NCBI GenBank assembly: GCA_016704535.1
Contig: JADIZZ010000003.1
Span: 186,001 to 250,000 of the forward strand
Reading direction: 5' to 3'
From: Betaproteobacteria bacterium
Lineage (GTDB): Bacteria; Pseudomonadota; Gammaproteobacteria; Burkholderiales; Burkholderiaceae_C
Length of the DNA stretch: 64,000 nt
Positions 9,413 through 19,056 of this stretch are shown in pieces. The position numbers and the translations under genes were made by a program. The first letter of the stretch is position 1, and each line of letters begins with the position of its first letter. Under the pieces are notes generated by a model, which was not told where the DNA came from, searched no databases, and saw nothing but the letters and a program-made list of their open reading frames with translations.

Positions 9413-10105
9413 ATGAGCGAGCAAGACGACAACTTCCTGTCCCGCTGGTCGCGCCGCAAGGCTCTGGTTCGGCAAGGCGTGGAACCGCCGCCGGCCGCCG
9501 TACCACCGGTGGCTGTGGTGCCTGCCGCGGTGGTGGCCGCCAAGCCGCCCGCCGAGGCCGCCGAAAGGCCGCGGGGCCCGGACGACGCCTCCGGCAACGC
9601 CCAAGACCCAGCGACGCCCGCTGTTGCGGCGCCGCCCAAGCTCACGCTGGACGATGTGGAGGCGCTGACACCCGAGTCCGACTTCTCGCGATTCATCACG
9701 CGCGACGTCGACGAGAAGGTGAAGAATTCGGCGATGAAAAAGCTGTTCACCGACCCGCACTACAACGTGATGGACGGTCTGGACATCTACATCGGCGACT
9801 ACAACACGCCTGACCCGCTGCCCAAGGCGATGCTGCGGCAGTTGGTGCAGGCGCGCATGCTGGGACTGCTGGACGACGACCTGCCCGAACAGCCCGCGGT
9901 CGATGAAGTGGCGAAGGCCGCGCCGGCCCCGGAAAGCGTGGTGGCGGAGGTGGAAGTCGAAGTGGAGCATGCGGCCGAGCAGGGTGCCGAGGCGGCGAAC
10001 GACGGGCCCGAGCTGACCGCCATGGTCGACGTGCCCGAGCCAGTCGCGGGTGCCGACGGCGAGGCTGCTCAGTCCGGCGCGGACAGTTCCAGCAAGGCCA
10101 GCTGA
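9413..10105 (+). CDS. DUF3306 domain-containing protein (FDH cluster)
   Basis: Protein of 230 aa starting [16 protein letters not shown], the signature opening of DUF3306. It continues with a low-complexity Ala/Pro/Val stretch (about residues 25-70), the conserved segment [19 protein letters not shown], and an acidic C-terminus. The ATG lies 8 bp after the DUF3305 stop, so the two genes form one unit. The 3' end overlaps the 3' end of the convergent selA gene by 37 bp. Function is unknown; the context indicates a role in FDH assembly. Confidence 0.82.
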   Translation: MSEQDDNFLSRWSRRKALVRQGVEPPPAAVPPVAVVPAAVVAAKPPAEAAERPRGPDDASGNAQDPATPAVAAPPKLTLDDVEALTPESDFSRFITRDVDEKVKNSAMKKLFTDPHYNVMDGLDIYIGDYNTPDPLPKAMLRQLVQARMLGLLDDDLPEQPAVDEVAKAAPAPESVVAEVEVEVEHAAEQGAEAANDGPELTAMVDVPEPVAGADGEAAQSGADSSSKAS

Positions 10106-11490
10106 TCCACGAAGGCCGAGGCGTCCGGTCCACTGTCCAGGCAGCGCAGATCGAGTCGAAACAGCCCGTCCTCGATGCGGCCGATCACCGGCACCGGCAG
10201 CGCCCGGAAAGCCACCGCCAGGCGTTCCGGAAAGCTGCCCGCGCGGCGCATACCGGCCGGCGCGCCGAGTGCCAGGCAGGCACTGTCCAGGCGGTCCACG
10301 GGTAGAGAGCCGCTGCCAATCTGGCTGCGGCAGGGCAGGACCTGCACGGTGGCGCGCGGGCCCAGGGCCAACGCGACCGCAGGCGCCAGGCGCTCGGCCA
10401 GCACGCGGATCTCGCCGGCAGGCCGGCTGAGCAGACGCAGCGTTGGCAGTCGCTGCGCCAGCCGGTCGGGGTCGCGGTAGAGCTTGAGCACGGCTTCCAG
10501 CGCGGCGATGGTCATCTTGTCCAGCCGCAGCGCGCGCTTCAGCGGATTGCGCTTGATGCGCGAGATCAGTGCCTTGTCGCCCACGATCAGGCCGGCCTGC
10601 GGCCCGCCCAGCAGCTTGTCGCCGCTGAAGGTGACGACCTGGGCTCCGTCGGCCACGGCCTGTGCCGGTGTCGGCTCGGCCGGCAGGCCCCAGCGGGTCA
10701 GGTCGACCAGCGTGCCGCTGCCCAGGTCCACCGCATAGGGCACGCCATGCTGGCGGCACAGCGCAGCCAGTTCGGCTTCGGGTGCGGCCGCGGTGAAGCC
10801 CATCACCGCGTAATTGCTCGTGTGCACCTTCATCACCAGCCCGGTGCGCGGCGACATCGCCTCGGCAAAGTCGCGCAGGTGCGTGCGGTTGGTGGTGCCC
10901 ACCTCGACCAGCTTCGCATTGGCGCGGCGCATGATGTCCGGGATGCGGAAGGCGCCACCGATCTCGATGAGTTCGCCGCGCGAGACCAGGACTTCCTTGC
11001 GCGCGGCCAGGCTGCTGAGCACCAGCAGCACGGCCGCGGCGTTGTTGTTGACGGCGGTGGCGGCTTCGGCGCCGGTCAGCTCGCGCAGCAGGTCTTCGAT
11101 GTGGTCGTCGCGGTCACCACGCTGGCCATTGGCGAGGTCGTATTCGAGGTTGGTCGGGCGGCTCATCGCATCGGCCACGGCTTGCACCGCCTCGGGCGGC
11201 GCCAAGGCACGCCCGAGGTTGGTATGCAGCACGGTGCCGGTGAGGTTGAACACGGGCCTGAGATGCGGTGTGGCCTGCTGTCTCAGCACTGCGGCGCAGC
11301 TGGCCTCGAAGGCCGTCGCGTCGAAGCCTGCCGCACCGGCCTGGCGCCACAGCGAGAGCTGGTCGCGTGCCGCGCCCAGCACGGCCTGGCGGCCATGCGT
11401 CTCGATCAGCGCGCGCATGGCGGGCAGGTCGAGCAGCTTGTCGAGTGCGGGCGGGCGGGCGGCGCCGGCCGCCGGTGTCGGTGGGTTCAT
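10069..11490 (-). CDS. selA: L-seryl-tRNA(Sec) selenium transferase SelA
   Basis: PLP enzyme that converts Ser-tRNA(Sec) to Sec-tRNA(Sec) using selenophosphate, 473 aa, close to the 463 aa of E. coli SelA. Conserved features include the N-terminal tRNA-binding region ([19 protein letters not shown]), the motif [29 protein letters not shown], and the PLP-lysine motif [14 protein letters not shown]. The ATG lies only 7 nt past the encoded CCA of the tRNA-Sec gene and no Shine-Dalgarno sequence is visible. selD is not in the window and must be elsewhere if the pathway works. The enzyme looks intact. Confidence 0.96.
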   Translation of the reverse strand: MNPPTPAAGAARPPALDKLLDLPAMRALIETHGRQAVLGAARDQLSLWRQAGAAGFDATAFEASCAAVLRQQATPHLRPVFNLTGTVLHTNLGRALAPPEAVQAVADAMSRPTNLEYDLANGQRGDRDDHIEDLLRELTGAEAATAVNNNAAAVLLVLSSLAARKEVLVSRGELIEIGGAFRIPDIMRRANAKLVEVGTTNRTHLRDFAEAMSPRTGLVMKVHTSNYAVMGFTAAAPEAELAALCRQHGVPYAVDLGSGTLVDLTRWGLPAEPTPAQAVADGAQVVTFSGDKLLGGPQAGLIVGDKALISRIKRNPLKRALRLDKMTIAALEAVLKLYRDPDRLAQRLPTLRLLSRPAGEIRVLAERLAPAVALALGPRATVQVLPCRSQIGSGSLPVDRLDSACLALGAPAGMRRAGSFPERLAVAFRALPVPVIGRIEDGLFRLDLRCLDSGPDASAFVDQLALLELSAPD

Positions 11491-11497
11491 TCAGGGG

Positions 11498-11594
11498 TGG
11501 CGGAAGAGCGTGGGAGTCGAACCCACCTGGGACCGCAAGGCGGCCCCACCCGGTTTTGCAGACCGGACGCCCCACCGGGGAACGTGCCTCTTCC
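11498..11594 (-). tRNA. selC: tRNA-Sec with cysteine anticodon GCA
   Basis: The 97-nt sequence aligns along its whole length with bacterial tRNA-Sec. It begins GGAAGAG and ends CTCTTCC-G-CCA (encoded CCA). It has a 6-bp D stem (CGTTCC/GGGGCG), a T loop TTCGACT on a 5-bp GTGGG/CCCAC stem, and a long variable arm (GGGGCCGC/GCGGTCCC) almost identical to that of E. coli selC. The anticodon stem CCGGT/ACCGG encloses the loop CTGCAAA, so positions 34-36 are GCA (coordinates 11559-11557). Normal tRNA-Sec has CTTCAAA (UCA). A tRNA-Cys would lack the long variable arm and the extended acceptor. The eighth acceptor pair is G opposite G. The gene sits between selB and selA with 7 nt on each side. Confidence 0.95.
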
Positions 11595-11601
11595 AGGGAA
11601 C

Positions 11602-13542
<1,941 letters not shown>

Positions 13543-13576
13543 CGGGGAAAACCGAGTCGAGTTCGAGGAGACCTTA

Positions 13577-13595
13577 TGGTAGTCTTTTCATACCA
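13577..13595. promoter_or_regulatory. Dyad TGGTA-N9-TACCA between selB and the FDH operon
   Basis: A short inverted repeat lies in the 255-bp divergent gap between selB and fdhX. It can be extended imperfectly outward (CCTT...AAGG). It sits 35-53 bp upstream of the selB GTG and about 200 bp upstream of fdhX. The half-site and spacing resemble an operator, possibly of a LysR-type regulator (T-N11-A pattern), but no regulator gene is present in the window. Confidence 0.35.
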
Positions 13596-13607
13596 AGGCA
13601 CTGGCGG

Positions 13608-13621
13608 TTGCGATGGATCAA
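13608..13621 (+). promoter_or_regulatory. Degenerate FNR/ANR-like site before the FDH operon
   Basis: The sequence TTGCGATGGATCAA matches the FNR/ANR consensus TTGAT-N4-ATCAA in the right half and at TTG in the left half, with two mismatches. It lies about 180 bp before fdhX. Oxygen-responsive control would suit a respiratory formate dehydrogenase. The match is weak and could be chance. Confidence 0.25.
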
Positions 13622-13797
13622 TCCTCTAACGGGGGTGTTTGTCTACAACCGGACCGCTGGACGCTGATCGAAGCACAGGTGATGTGCTGATGCGCCTTGA
13701 GACATGAGGGTTCACGTGCCCGCCGTTCGGGTGGTCGTGTGAGTCGGTTTCCCGTGTGCGCCCGCATCGGGTTGCACCGCCTGAAGAGGAAGTTGCC

Positions 13798-14013
13798 ATG
13801 AAACGCCAAGATCAGCAGCCACTGGCCCGCCGCACCATGCTCGCGGGTGCGGGCACCGTCGGTGCCCTCGCGGCCGCCGCCGCCATCCTGCCGGGCCGCC
13901 AGGCCGGCAACACCCCAGCCACGGACCAGGTCGCGCAGGCGCCGTCCACCGAGAGTCCCGGGTATCGCCTCACGGAACACGTGGCGCAGTACTACCGGAC
14001 AGCCCGCGTCTGA
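13798..14013 (+). CDS. Formate dehydrogenase region Tat-signal protein (FdhX-type small subunit)
   Basis: Small protein of 71 aa starting MKRQDQQPLARRTMLAGAG, a twin-arginine signal followed by a hydrophobic Ala/Gly stretch. It ends with the conserved motif YRLTEHVAQYYRTARV. It matches the short 'formate dehydrogenase region TAT target' family found directly before fdhA in many proteobacteria. The ATG is preceded by AGAGGAAG; an upstream in-frame ATG (13756) gives a non-homologous extension. It is likely exported as part of, or with, the FDH complex. It is the first gene of the fdh operon. Confidence 0.85.
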   Translation: MKRQDQQPLARRTMLAGAGTVGALAAAAAILPGRQAGNTPATDQVAQAPSTESPGYRLTEHVAQYYRTARV

Positions 14014-14040
14014 CCTCAGCCGCTTGAAGTAGGAGGCAAC

Positions 14041-16995
14041 ATGCTATTGACCAAACGGTCAGCGGGAAGCGGGGGCGCATCGCCCAGCGCCCTCGTTGGC
14101 AGCCTGGCGCGCGGTGTATCCCGCGCCATACCCACGATGGACCGCCGCGCGTTTCTGCGCCGGTCCGGCATGGGTGTCGGCGCGGGCCTCGCGGCCAGCC
14201 AGCTGACACTCGTGCGCAAGGCCGAGGCGGCCGGCCCTGCTGCCGCAGCAGAGGGCGGCTCCAAGGTCGTCGTCAAGCGCACGGTGTGCGGCCACTGCTC
14301 GGTGGGCTGCGCGATCGACGCCTACGTCGAGAACGGCGTCTGGGTGCGCCAGGAGCCGGTGTTCGACTCGCCGCTGAACCTGGGCGCGCATTGCGCCAAG
14401 GGCGCCTCGGTGCGTGAACACGGGCACGGCGAGTTCCGCCTCAAGTACCCGATGAAGCTCGTCAACGGCAAGTACCAGCGCATCAGCTGGGACGTGGCGT
14501 TGACCGAGATCAGCAAGAAAATGCTGGAGCTGCGTGAGCAAAGCGGCCCCGATTCCGTCTTCGTGGTGGGGTCGTCAAAGCAGAACAACGAGCAGTGCTT
14601 CCTGCTCAGGAAGTGGGTGACCCTCTGGGGGACCAACAACTGCGATCACCAGGCACGAATATGCCACTCCACTACTGTCGCCGGTGTGGCGAATACGTGG
14701 GGTTACGGTGCGATGACAAACTCGTACAACGACATGCAGAACTCGAAGGCTGCGTTGTACATCGGCTCCAACGCGGCAGAGGCCCATCCGGTCTCGATGC
14801 TTCACATGCTGCACGCGAAGGAGAAGGGCTCGAAGATGATCGTGGTGGACCCCCGGTTCACCCGCACGGCGGCCAAGGCAGACGAGTACGTGCGAATCCG
14901 TTCGGGTTCGGACATCGCCTTCCTGTTCGGCGTGATGTACCACATCTTCAAGAACGGCTGGGAAGACAAGCAGTACATCAACGACCGTGTCTGGGGCATG
15001 GGCAAGGTGCGTGAAGACGTGCTGGCCAAGTGGACACCCGACAAGGTCGAGGCCGTCTCCGGCGTTGACGAGGCGACCTGCCTGAAGATCGCCACCATCA
15101 TGAACGAGAACCGCCCGGGCACCATCGTCTGGTGCCAGGGCCAGACGCAGCACACCATCGGCAACGCCATGGTGCGGGCTTCGTGCCTGCTGCAGCTGGC
15201 GCTGGGCAACGTCGGCAAGTCGGGTGGCGGGGCCAACATCTTCCGCGGCCACGACAACGTGCAGGGCTGCACCGACATCGGGCCCAATCCCGATTCGCTG
15301 CCCGGCTACTACGGCCTGGCCGAAGGCTCGTTCAAGCACTTCGCTTCCGTCTGGGGCGTCGACTTCGACTGGATCAAGGGCCGTTACGCGCCGGGTATGT
15401 TGAGCAAGCCCGGCATGACGGTGTCGCGCTGGTTCGACGGCGTGCTCGAGAAGAACGAGGTCATCGACCAGCCGAGCAACCTGCGCGGCCTGTTCTATTG
15501 GGGCCACGCGCCCAACTCGCAGACCCGCGGCCCCGACCTGAAGCGGGCCATGGACAAGCTCGACCTGCTGGTCGTCATCGATCCCTTCCCGTCGGCGACG
15601 GCGGCCATCGCCGCCATGCCGGGCAAGGCCGAGGACCAGAACGCCAACCGTGCGGTCTACCTGCTGCCGGCCTGCACGCAGTTCGAGACCTCGGGTTCGG
15701 TCACGGCGAGCAACCGCTCGATCCAGTGGCGCGAGAAGGTCATCGAGCCGCTGTTCGAGTCGCGCTCCGACCACATGATCATGTACCAGCTGGCCGAGAA
15801 GCTGGGCTTCGCCAAGGAGCTGACCAAGAACTACGAGTTCCAGAAGGTCAAGGGCATGGACGAGCCCGTGCCCGAGAGCATCACGCGCGAATGGAACCGC
15901 GCCATCTGGACCATCGGCATGACGGGCCAGAGCCCCGAGCGCCTGAAGGCCCACATGCGCAACATGAACGTCTTCGACGTCAATACGCTGCGCGCCAAGG
16001 GTGGCATCGACAAGGAAACCGGCTACAAGCTCGACGGCGATTACTTCGGCCTGCCCTGGCCGTGTTTCGGCACCGCCGAGCTCAAGCACCCGGGTTCGCC
16101 CAATCTCTACGACACGTCCAAGCACGTCATGGAAGGCGGCGGCAACTTCCGCGCCAACTTCGGTGTCGAGCGTGATGGCACCTCGTTGCTGGCGGAAGAC
16201 GGTTCGTACAGCAAGGGCGCGGAGATCACCACCGGCTACCCCGAGTTCGACCACATCCTCTTGAAGAAGCTGGGCTGGTGGGACGACCTGACGGAAGCCG
16301 AGAAGAAGGCGGCCGAGGGCAAGAACTGGAAGACCGACCTGTCCGGCGGCATCCAGCGCGTCACCATGGCGCACGGTTGTCACCCCTTCGGCAACGCCAA
16401 GGCGCGTGCGGTGGTGTGGAACTTCCCTGATCCGATTCCGCAGCACCGCGAGCCTATCTACTCGACGCGGCCCGAACTGGTGGCGCAGTACCCGACGCAC
16501 GACGACCGCCGCACGGGGTGGCGTCTGCCGGTGCTCTACAAGTCGCTGCAGGAGAAGAACAAGGATATCGTCAAGGACTTCCCGCTGATCATGACCAGCG
16601 GCCGCCTGGTCGAGTACGAGGGCGGGGGCGACGAAACGCGCTCCAACCCCTACCTGGCCGAGCTGCAGCAGGACATGTTCGTCGAGATCAACCCGGTGGC
16701 GGCCAACGACCGCGGCATCCGCAACGGCGAGTGGGTCTGGGTGAAGACGCCCACCGGCGTGCGCCTGAAGGTCAAGGCCCAGGTCACGGAACGCGTGGAC
16801 CGGACAACGGTGTTCCTTCCGATGCACTTCGCCGGTCTCTGGCAGGGTGAGGACATCTCGAAGTACTACCCGGAAGGTGCGGCTCCCATCATCAAGGGCG
16901 AGTCGTGCAACACCGCTGGCACCTACGGCTATGACCCGGTGACCAACATGCAGGAGACGAAGACGTCGGTCTGCCAGATCGAGAAGGCAGCCTGA
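14041..16995 (+). CDS. fdhA: Formate dehydrogenase catalytic (alpha) subunit with UGC at the selenocysteine position
   Basis: Periplasmic Mo/W-bis-MGD formate dehydrogenase catalytic subunit, 984 aa, with AGGAGG before the ATG. The Tat motif DRRAFLRRS is at residues 34-42. The [4Fe-4S] cysteines are C83, C86, C90 and C118. The active-site segment NCDHQARI-X-HSTTVAGVANTWG is conserved; X, residue 208, is encoded by TGC at 14662-14664, where homologues have UGA (Sec) or Cys. The following bases form a SECIS-like hairpin, and the local codons (CGA, ATA, ACT, AAT) are unlike the GC-rich usage of the rest of the gene. With tRNA-Sec(GCA) encoded 3 kb away, residue 208 is probably selenocysteine, at least in part; otherwise it is cysteine. 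Confidence 0.95.
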   Translation: MLLTKRSAGSGGASPSALVGSLARGVSRAIPTMDRRAFLRRSGMGVGAGLAASQLTLVRKAEAAGPAAAAEGGSKVVVKRTVCGHCSVGCAIDAYVENGVWVRQEPVFDSPLNLGAHCAKGASVREHGHGEFRLKYPMKLVNGKYQRISWDVALTEISKKMLELREQSGPDSVFVVGSSKQNNEQCFLLRKWVTLWGTNNCDHQARICHSTTVAGVANTWGYGAMTNSYNDMQNSKAALYIGSNAAEAHPVSMLHMLHAKEKGSKMIVVDPRFTRTAAKADEYVRIRSGSDIAFLFGVMYHIFKNGWEDKQYINDRVWGMGKVREDVLAKWTPDKVEAVSGVDEATCLKIATIMNENRPGTIVWCQGQTQHTIGNAMVRASCLLQLALGNVGKSGGGANIFRGHDNVQGCTDIGPNPDSLPGYYGLAEGSFKHFASVWGVDFDWIKGRYAPGMLSKPGMTVSRWFDGVLEKNEVIDQPSNLRGLFYWGHAPNSQTRGPDLKRAMDKLDLLVVIDPFPSATAAIAAMPGKAEDQNANRAVYLLPACTQFETSGSVTASNRSIQWREKVIEPLFESRSDHMIMYQLAEKLGFAKELTKNYEFQKVKGMDEPVPESITREWNRAIWTIGMTGQSPERLKAHMRNMNVFDVNTLRAKGGIDKETGYKLDGDYFGLPWPCFGTAELKHPGSPNLYDTSKHVMEGGGNFRANFGVERDGTSLLAEDGSYSKGAEITTGYPEFDHILLKKLGWWDDLTEAEKKAAEGKNWKTDLSGGIQRVTMAHGCHPFGNAKARAVVWNFPDPIPQHREPIYSTRPELVAQYPTHDDRRTGWRLPVLYKSLQEKNKDIVKDFPLIMTSGRLVEYEGGGDETRSNPYLAELQQDMFVEINPVAANDRGIRNGEWVWVKTPTGVRLKVKAQVTERVDRTTVFLPMHFAGLWQGEDISKYYPEGAAPIIKGESCNTAGTYGYDPVTNMQETKTSVCQIEKAA
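14662..14700 (+). promoter_or_regulatory. SECIS-like hairpin directly after the UGC codon of fdhA
   Basis: Counting the T of TGC as base 1, the apical stem CGCC (18-21)/GGCG (27-30) closes the loop GGUGU (22-26). Base 17 is U, 23 is G and 24 is U: the three bases known to be needed for SelB binding in E. coli fdhF, at identical spacing. A lower stem CCAC (3-6)/GTGG (36-39) includes the C of the UGC codon itself. The element lies inside the coding sequence and translates as CHSTTVAGVANTW. Confidence 0.8.
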
Positions 16996-17005
16996 GGAGC
17001 TCACG

Positions 17006-17629
17006 ATGTCCAGAATGAAGTTCATATGTGACGCCGAGCGTTGCATCGAGTGCAACGGTTGTGTCACGGCCTGCAAGGTCGAGCACGCCGTGCCCTGGGG
17101 TGTCAACCGCCGGCGTGTCGTCACCCTCAATGACGGCGTGCCCGGCGAACGCAGCATCTCGGTGGCCTGCATGCACTGCTCGGACGCGCCGTGCATGGCG
17201 GTGTGCCCGGTCGACTGCTTCTACCGCACGTCGGAAGGCGTGGTGCTGCACGACAAGGACACCTGCATCGGCTGCGGCTACTGCAGCTATGCCTGCCCGT
17301 TCGGTGCGCCGCAGTTCCCGAGCAGCGGCACCTTCGGCATGCGCGGCAAGATGGACAAGTGCACCTTCTGCGCCGGTGGCCCGGAGGCCAGTGGCAGCGC
17401 GGCTGAGAACGACAAGTACGGTCGTAACCGCCTGGCAGAAGGCAAGCTGCCCGCCTGTGCCGAGATGTGCGCAACCAAGGCCTTGCTGGGCGGGGACGGC
17501 GATGTCGTCGCCGACATCTTCCGTACCCGCGTCATGACGCGCAACAAGGGCAGCGAGGTCTGGGGCTGGGGCACGGCCTACGGCAAACCGAGTCCGGCCG
17601 GAAGTGCACCGAAAGCGACCAAGTCATGA
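17006..17629 (+). CDS. fdhB: Formate dehydrogenase iron-sulfur (beta) subunit
   Basis: Electron-transfer subunit of the FDH, 207 aa, with four cysteine clusters for four [4Fe-4S] centres: CIECNGCVTAC, CMHCSDAPCMAVCP, CIGCGYCSYACP, and the split CTFC...CAEMC. It lacks a signal peptide, as expected for a subunit exported together with the Tat-bearing FdhA. It belongs to the shorter FDH3-like beta family without a C-terminal membrane anchor. It starts 10 bp after fdhA and its TGA overlaps the ATG of the next gene. Confidence 0.94.
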   Translation: MSRMKFICDAERCIECNGCVTACKVEHAVPWGVNRRRVVTLNDGVPGERSISVACMHCSDAPCMAVCPVDCFYRTSEGVVLHDKDTCIGCGYCSYACPFGAPQFPSSGTFGMRGKMDKCTFCAGGPEASGSAAENDKYGRNRLAEGKLPACAEMCATKALLGGDGDVVADIFRTRVMTRNKGSEVWGWGTAYGKPSPAGSAPKATKS

Positions 17630-17862
17630 GATCTCTCTGGATGTTGGCCGGCTTGGCCGTCCTGGCCTCGCTGTCAGCGTGTACCGAAAAGCCCCAGGCC
17701 GCCGGCAAGCGGACGGTGGGCGCTTCGGCTTATGCTGGGACGGGCGGGGGCGCTTACACGGCCCCGGGCTGGAAGGCCGGGGACGCGACGAGCTGGGAAG
17801 AGCACATGCGTACGCGCACGCAATCGGGACAGAACGAATACGGGCGCAGCCCGGGCAAATGA
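17626..17862 (+). CDS. Small putative lipoprotein inside the FDH operon
   Basis: Protein of 78 aa whose ATG overlaps the fdhB stop (ATGA). The N-terminus MRSLWMLAGLAVLASLSAC is a lipoprotein signal with lipobox LSAC, Cys19 being the lipidated residue. The mature part is short and polar with a Gly/Ala/Tyr-rich region and TSWEEHMRTRTQSGQNEYGR near the end. I do not recognise a family. Its place between the beta and gamma subunit genes, with coupled translation, suggests that it belongs to the periplasmic FDH complex or its assembly. Confidence 0.75.
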   Translation: MRSLWMLAGLAVLASLSACTEKPQAAGKRTVGASAYAGTGGGAYTAPGWKAGDATSWEEHMRTRTQSGQNEYGRSPGK

Positions 17863-17890
17863 AGCCCTGGCAAGAGATCAAGGAGCACTC

Positions 17891-19027
17891 ATGACAGGCT
17901 CGATGAAGCAAGTGGTGCTGGCCCTTGCGCTGACCCTGGGATCGGCCGGTTTCGGCTTTGCCCAGCAGGCTGCGCCGGTGCCTGCCGCTACGGGCGCGCC
18001 GCCGGGTTTCGTGGCCCCGGCCGAGCCGGCGGCGGACGAAAGCGCCGCGCAGCGTGCAAAGACGCAGCCGGGCAACAACGCCCCTGTCTGGCGAGCGGTG
18101 CGCGACAGCGGCTTGCAGCCGGGAACGAGCAACCTGCCGGGCGCCGAAATGGGCGTGCTGATCCAGCCCTTCGTGCAGTACCCCGGCTCGAAGTTCACCA
18201 CCGCCGGCGAAGCCTGGCGCCAGGTGCGCAATAACTGGATCATTCCCTACGGCGGCTCGCTGATGCTCATCGCGGTGGCCACGCTGGCGCTGGTGTACTT
18301 CACCAAGGGCCCCTTCGGCAGCCCGCCCAAGGACACCGGGCGCAAGATCGAGCGCTTCACGCCCTATGAGCGTGTGCTGCACTGGTCGACGGCCATCACT
18401 TTCTCCCTCCTCGCCATCTCGGGCATCGTGTTGGCCTTCGGAAAGTTCTTCATGCTGCCCGTGCTCGGCGCCACGCTGTTCGGCTGGTTGAGCTTTGCGC
18501 TCAAGACGGCACACAACTTTGCCGGACCGCTGTTCGCGGTGTCGCTGGTGCTGTTCGCTGTCAAATACCTGGCCGACAACCTGCCACGCGCCGGTGACCT
18601 GGGCTGGCTGATGAAGGGCGGTGGCCTGTTCAGCGAGCATCATCTGCCGTCACACAAGTTCAACGCGGGCGAAAAACTGGTCTTCTGGCTCGGTGGCATC
18701 GTGCTCGGGCTCGTCGTCGTCGCTTCCGGTCTGGTGCTCAATGGCCTGGTGCCCGGCTTTGGCGAAACGCGCGGCGGCATGCAGGTCAGTCATATCGTGC
18801 ATGGCGTGTCGTCCGTGCTGATGATGGCGCTGTTCATTGGCCATATCTACATGGGCACGTTGGGCGTTCCTGGCGCGATGGACGCCATGAAGACCGGCTA
18901 CGTGGACGAGAGCTGGGCGAAGGAACACCATGAGTTGTGGCTCGACGACGTGAAGGCCGGCAAGATCCCGGCGGTGCGTTCGGGCTCGTCGCCCCCCGGC
19001 ATGGCATCGTCCCCGTCCCAGGCCTGA
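17891..19027 (+). CDS. fdhI: Formate dehydrogenase cytochrome b (gamma) subunit
   Basis: Membrane anchor of the FDH, 378 aa, passing electrons from FdhB through b hemes to quinone. A signal peptide (MTGSMKQVVLALALTLGSAGFGFAQ) precedes a roughly 100-residue periplasmic region, a membrane segment around residues 120-140, and the cytochrome b561-type core (PYERVLHWSTAITFSLLAISG) with several helices. Candidate heme ligands are the His of RVLHWS, of KTAHNF, of SHIVHGVSS and of FIGHIYMG. The ATG is preceded by AAGGAG. The sequence reads as one frame through the operon. Confidence 0.92.
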   Translation: MTGSMKQVVLALALTLGSAGFGFAQQAAPVPAATGAPPGFVAPAEPAADESAAQRAKTQPGNNAPVWRAVRDSGLQPGTSNLPGAEMGVLIQPFVQYPGSKFTTAGEAWRQVRNNWIIPYGGSLMLIAVATLALVYFTKGPFGSPPKDTGRKIERFTPYERVLHWSTAITFSLLAISGIVLAFGKFFMLPVLGATLFGWLSFALKTAHNFAGPLFAVSLVLFAVKYLADNLPRAGDLGWLMKGGGLFSEHHLPSHKFNAGEKLVFWLGGIVLGLVVVASGLVLNGLVPGFGETRGGMQVSHIVHGVSSVLMMALFIGHIYMGTLGVPGAMDAMKTGYVDESWAKEHHELWLDDVKAGKIPAVRSGSSPPGMASSPSQA

Positions 19028-19056
19028 GCGCGCAACGATTCGTGGAGATTCCCACC

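Noticed and set aside
11498..11594. Calling this gene tRNA-Cys because of the GCA anticodon
   Set aside because: The 97-nt length, long variable arm, 6-bp D stem and near identity to selC, plus its place between selB and selA, fit only tRNA-Sec.
14662..14664. Treating FdhA residue 208 as an ordinary cysteine of a Cys-type FDH
   Set aside because: The SECIS bases are preserved at exact spacing, the local codons are unusual, and a GCA tRNA-Sec with SelA and SelB lies next door. Cys remains the fallback if Sec is not inserted.
14575..17196. Long open frame on the minus strand opposite fdhA
   Set aside because: A shadow of fdhA and fdhB: no recognisable domain and biased composition.
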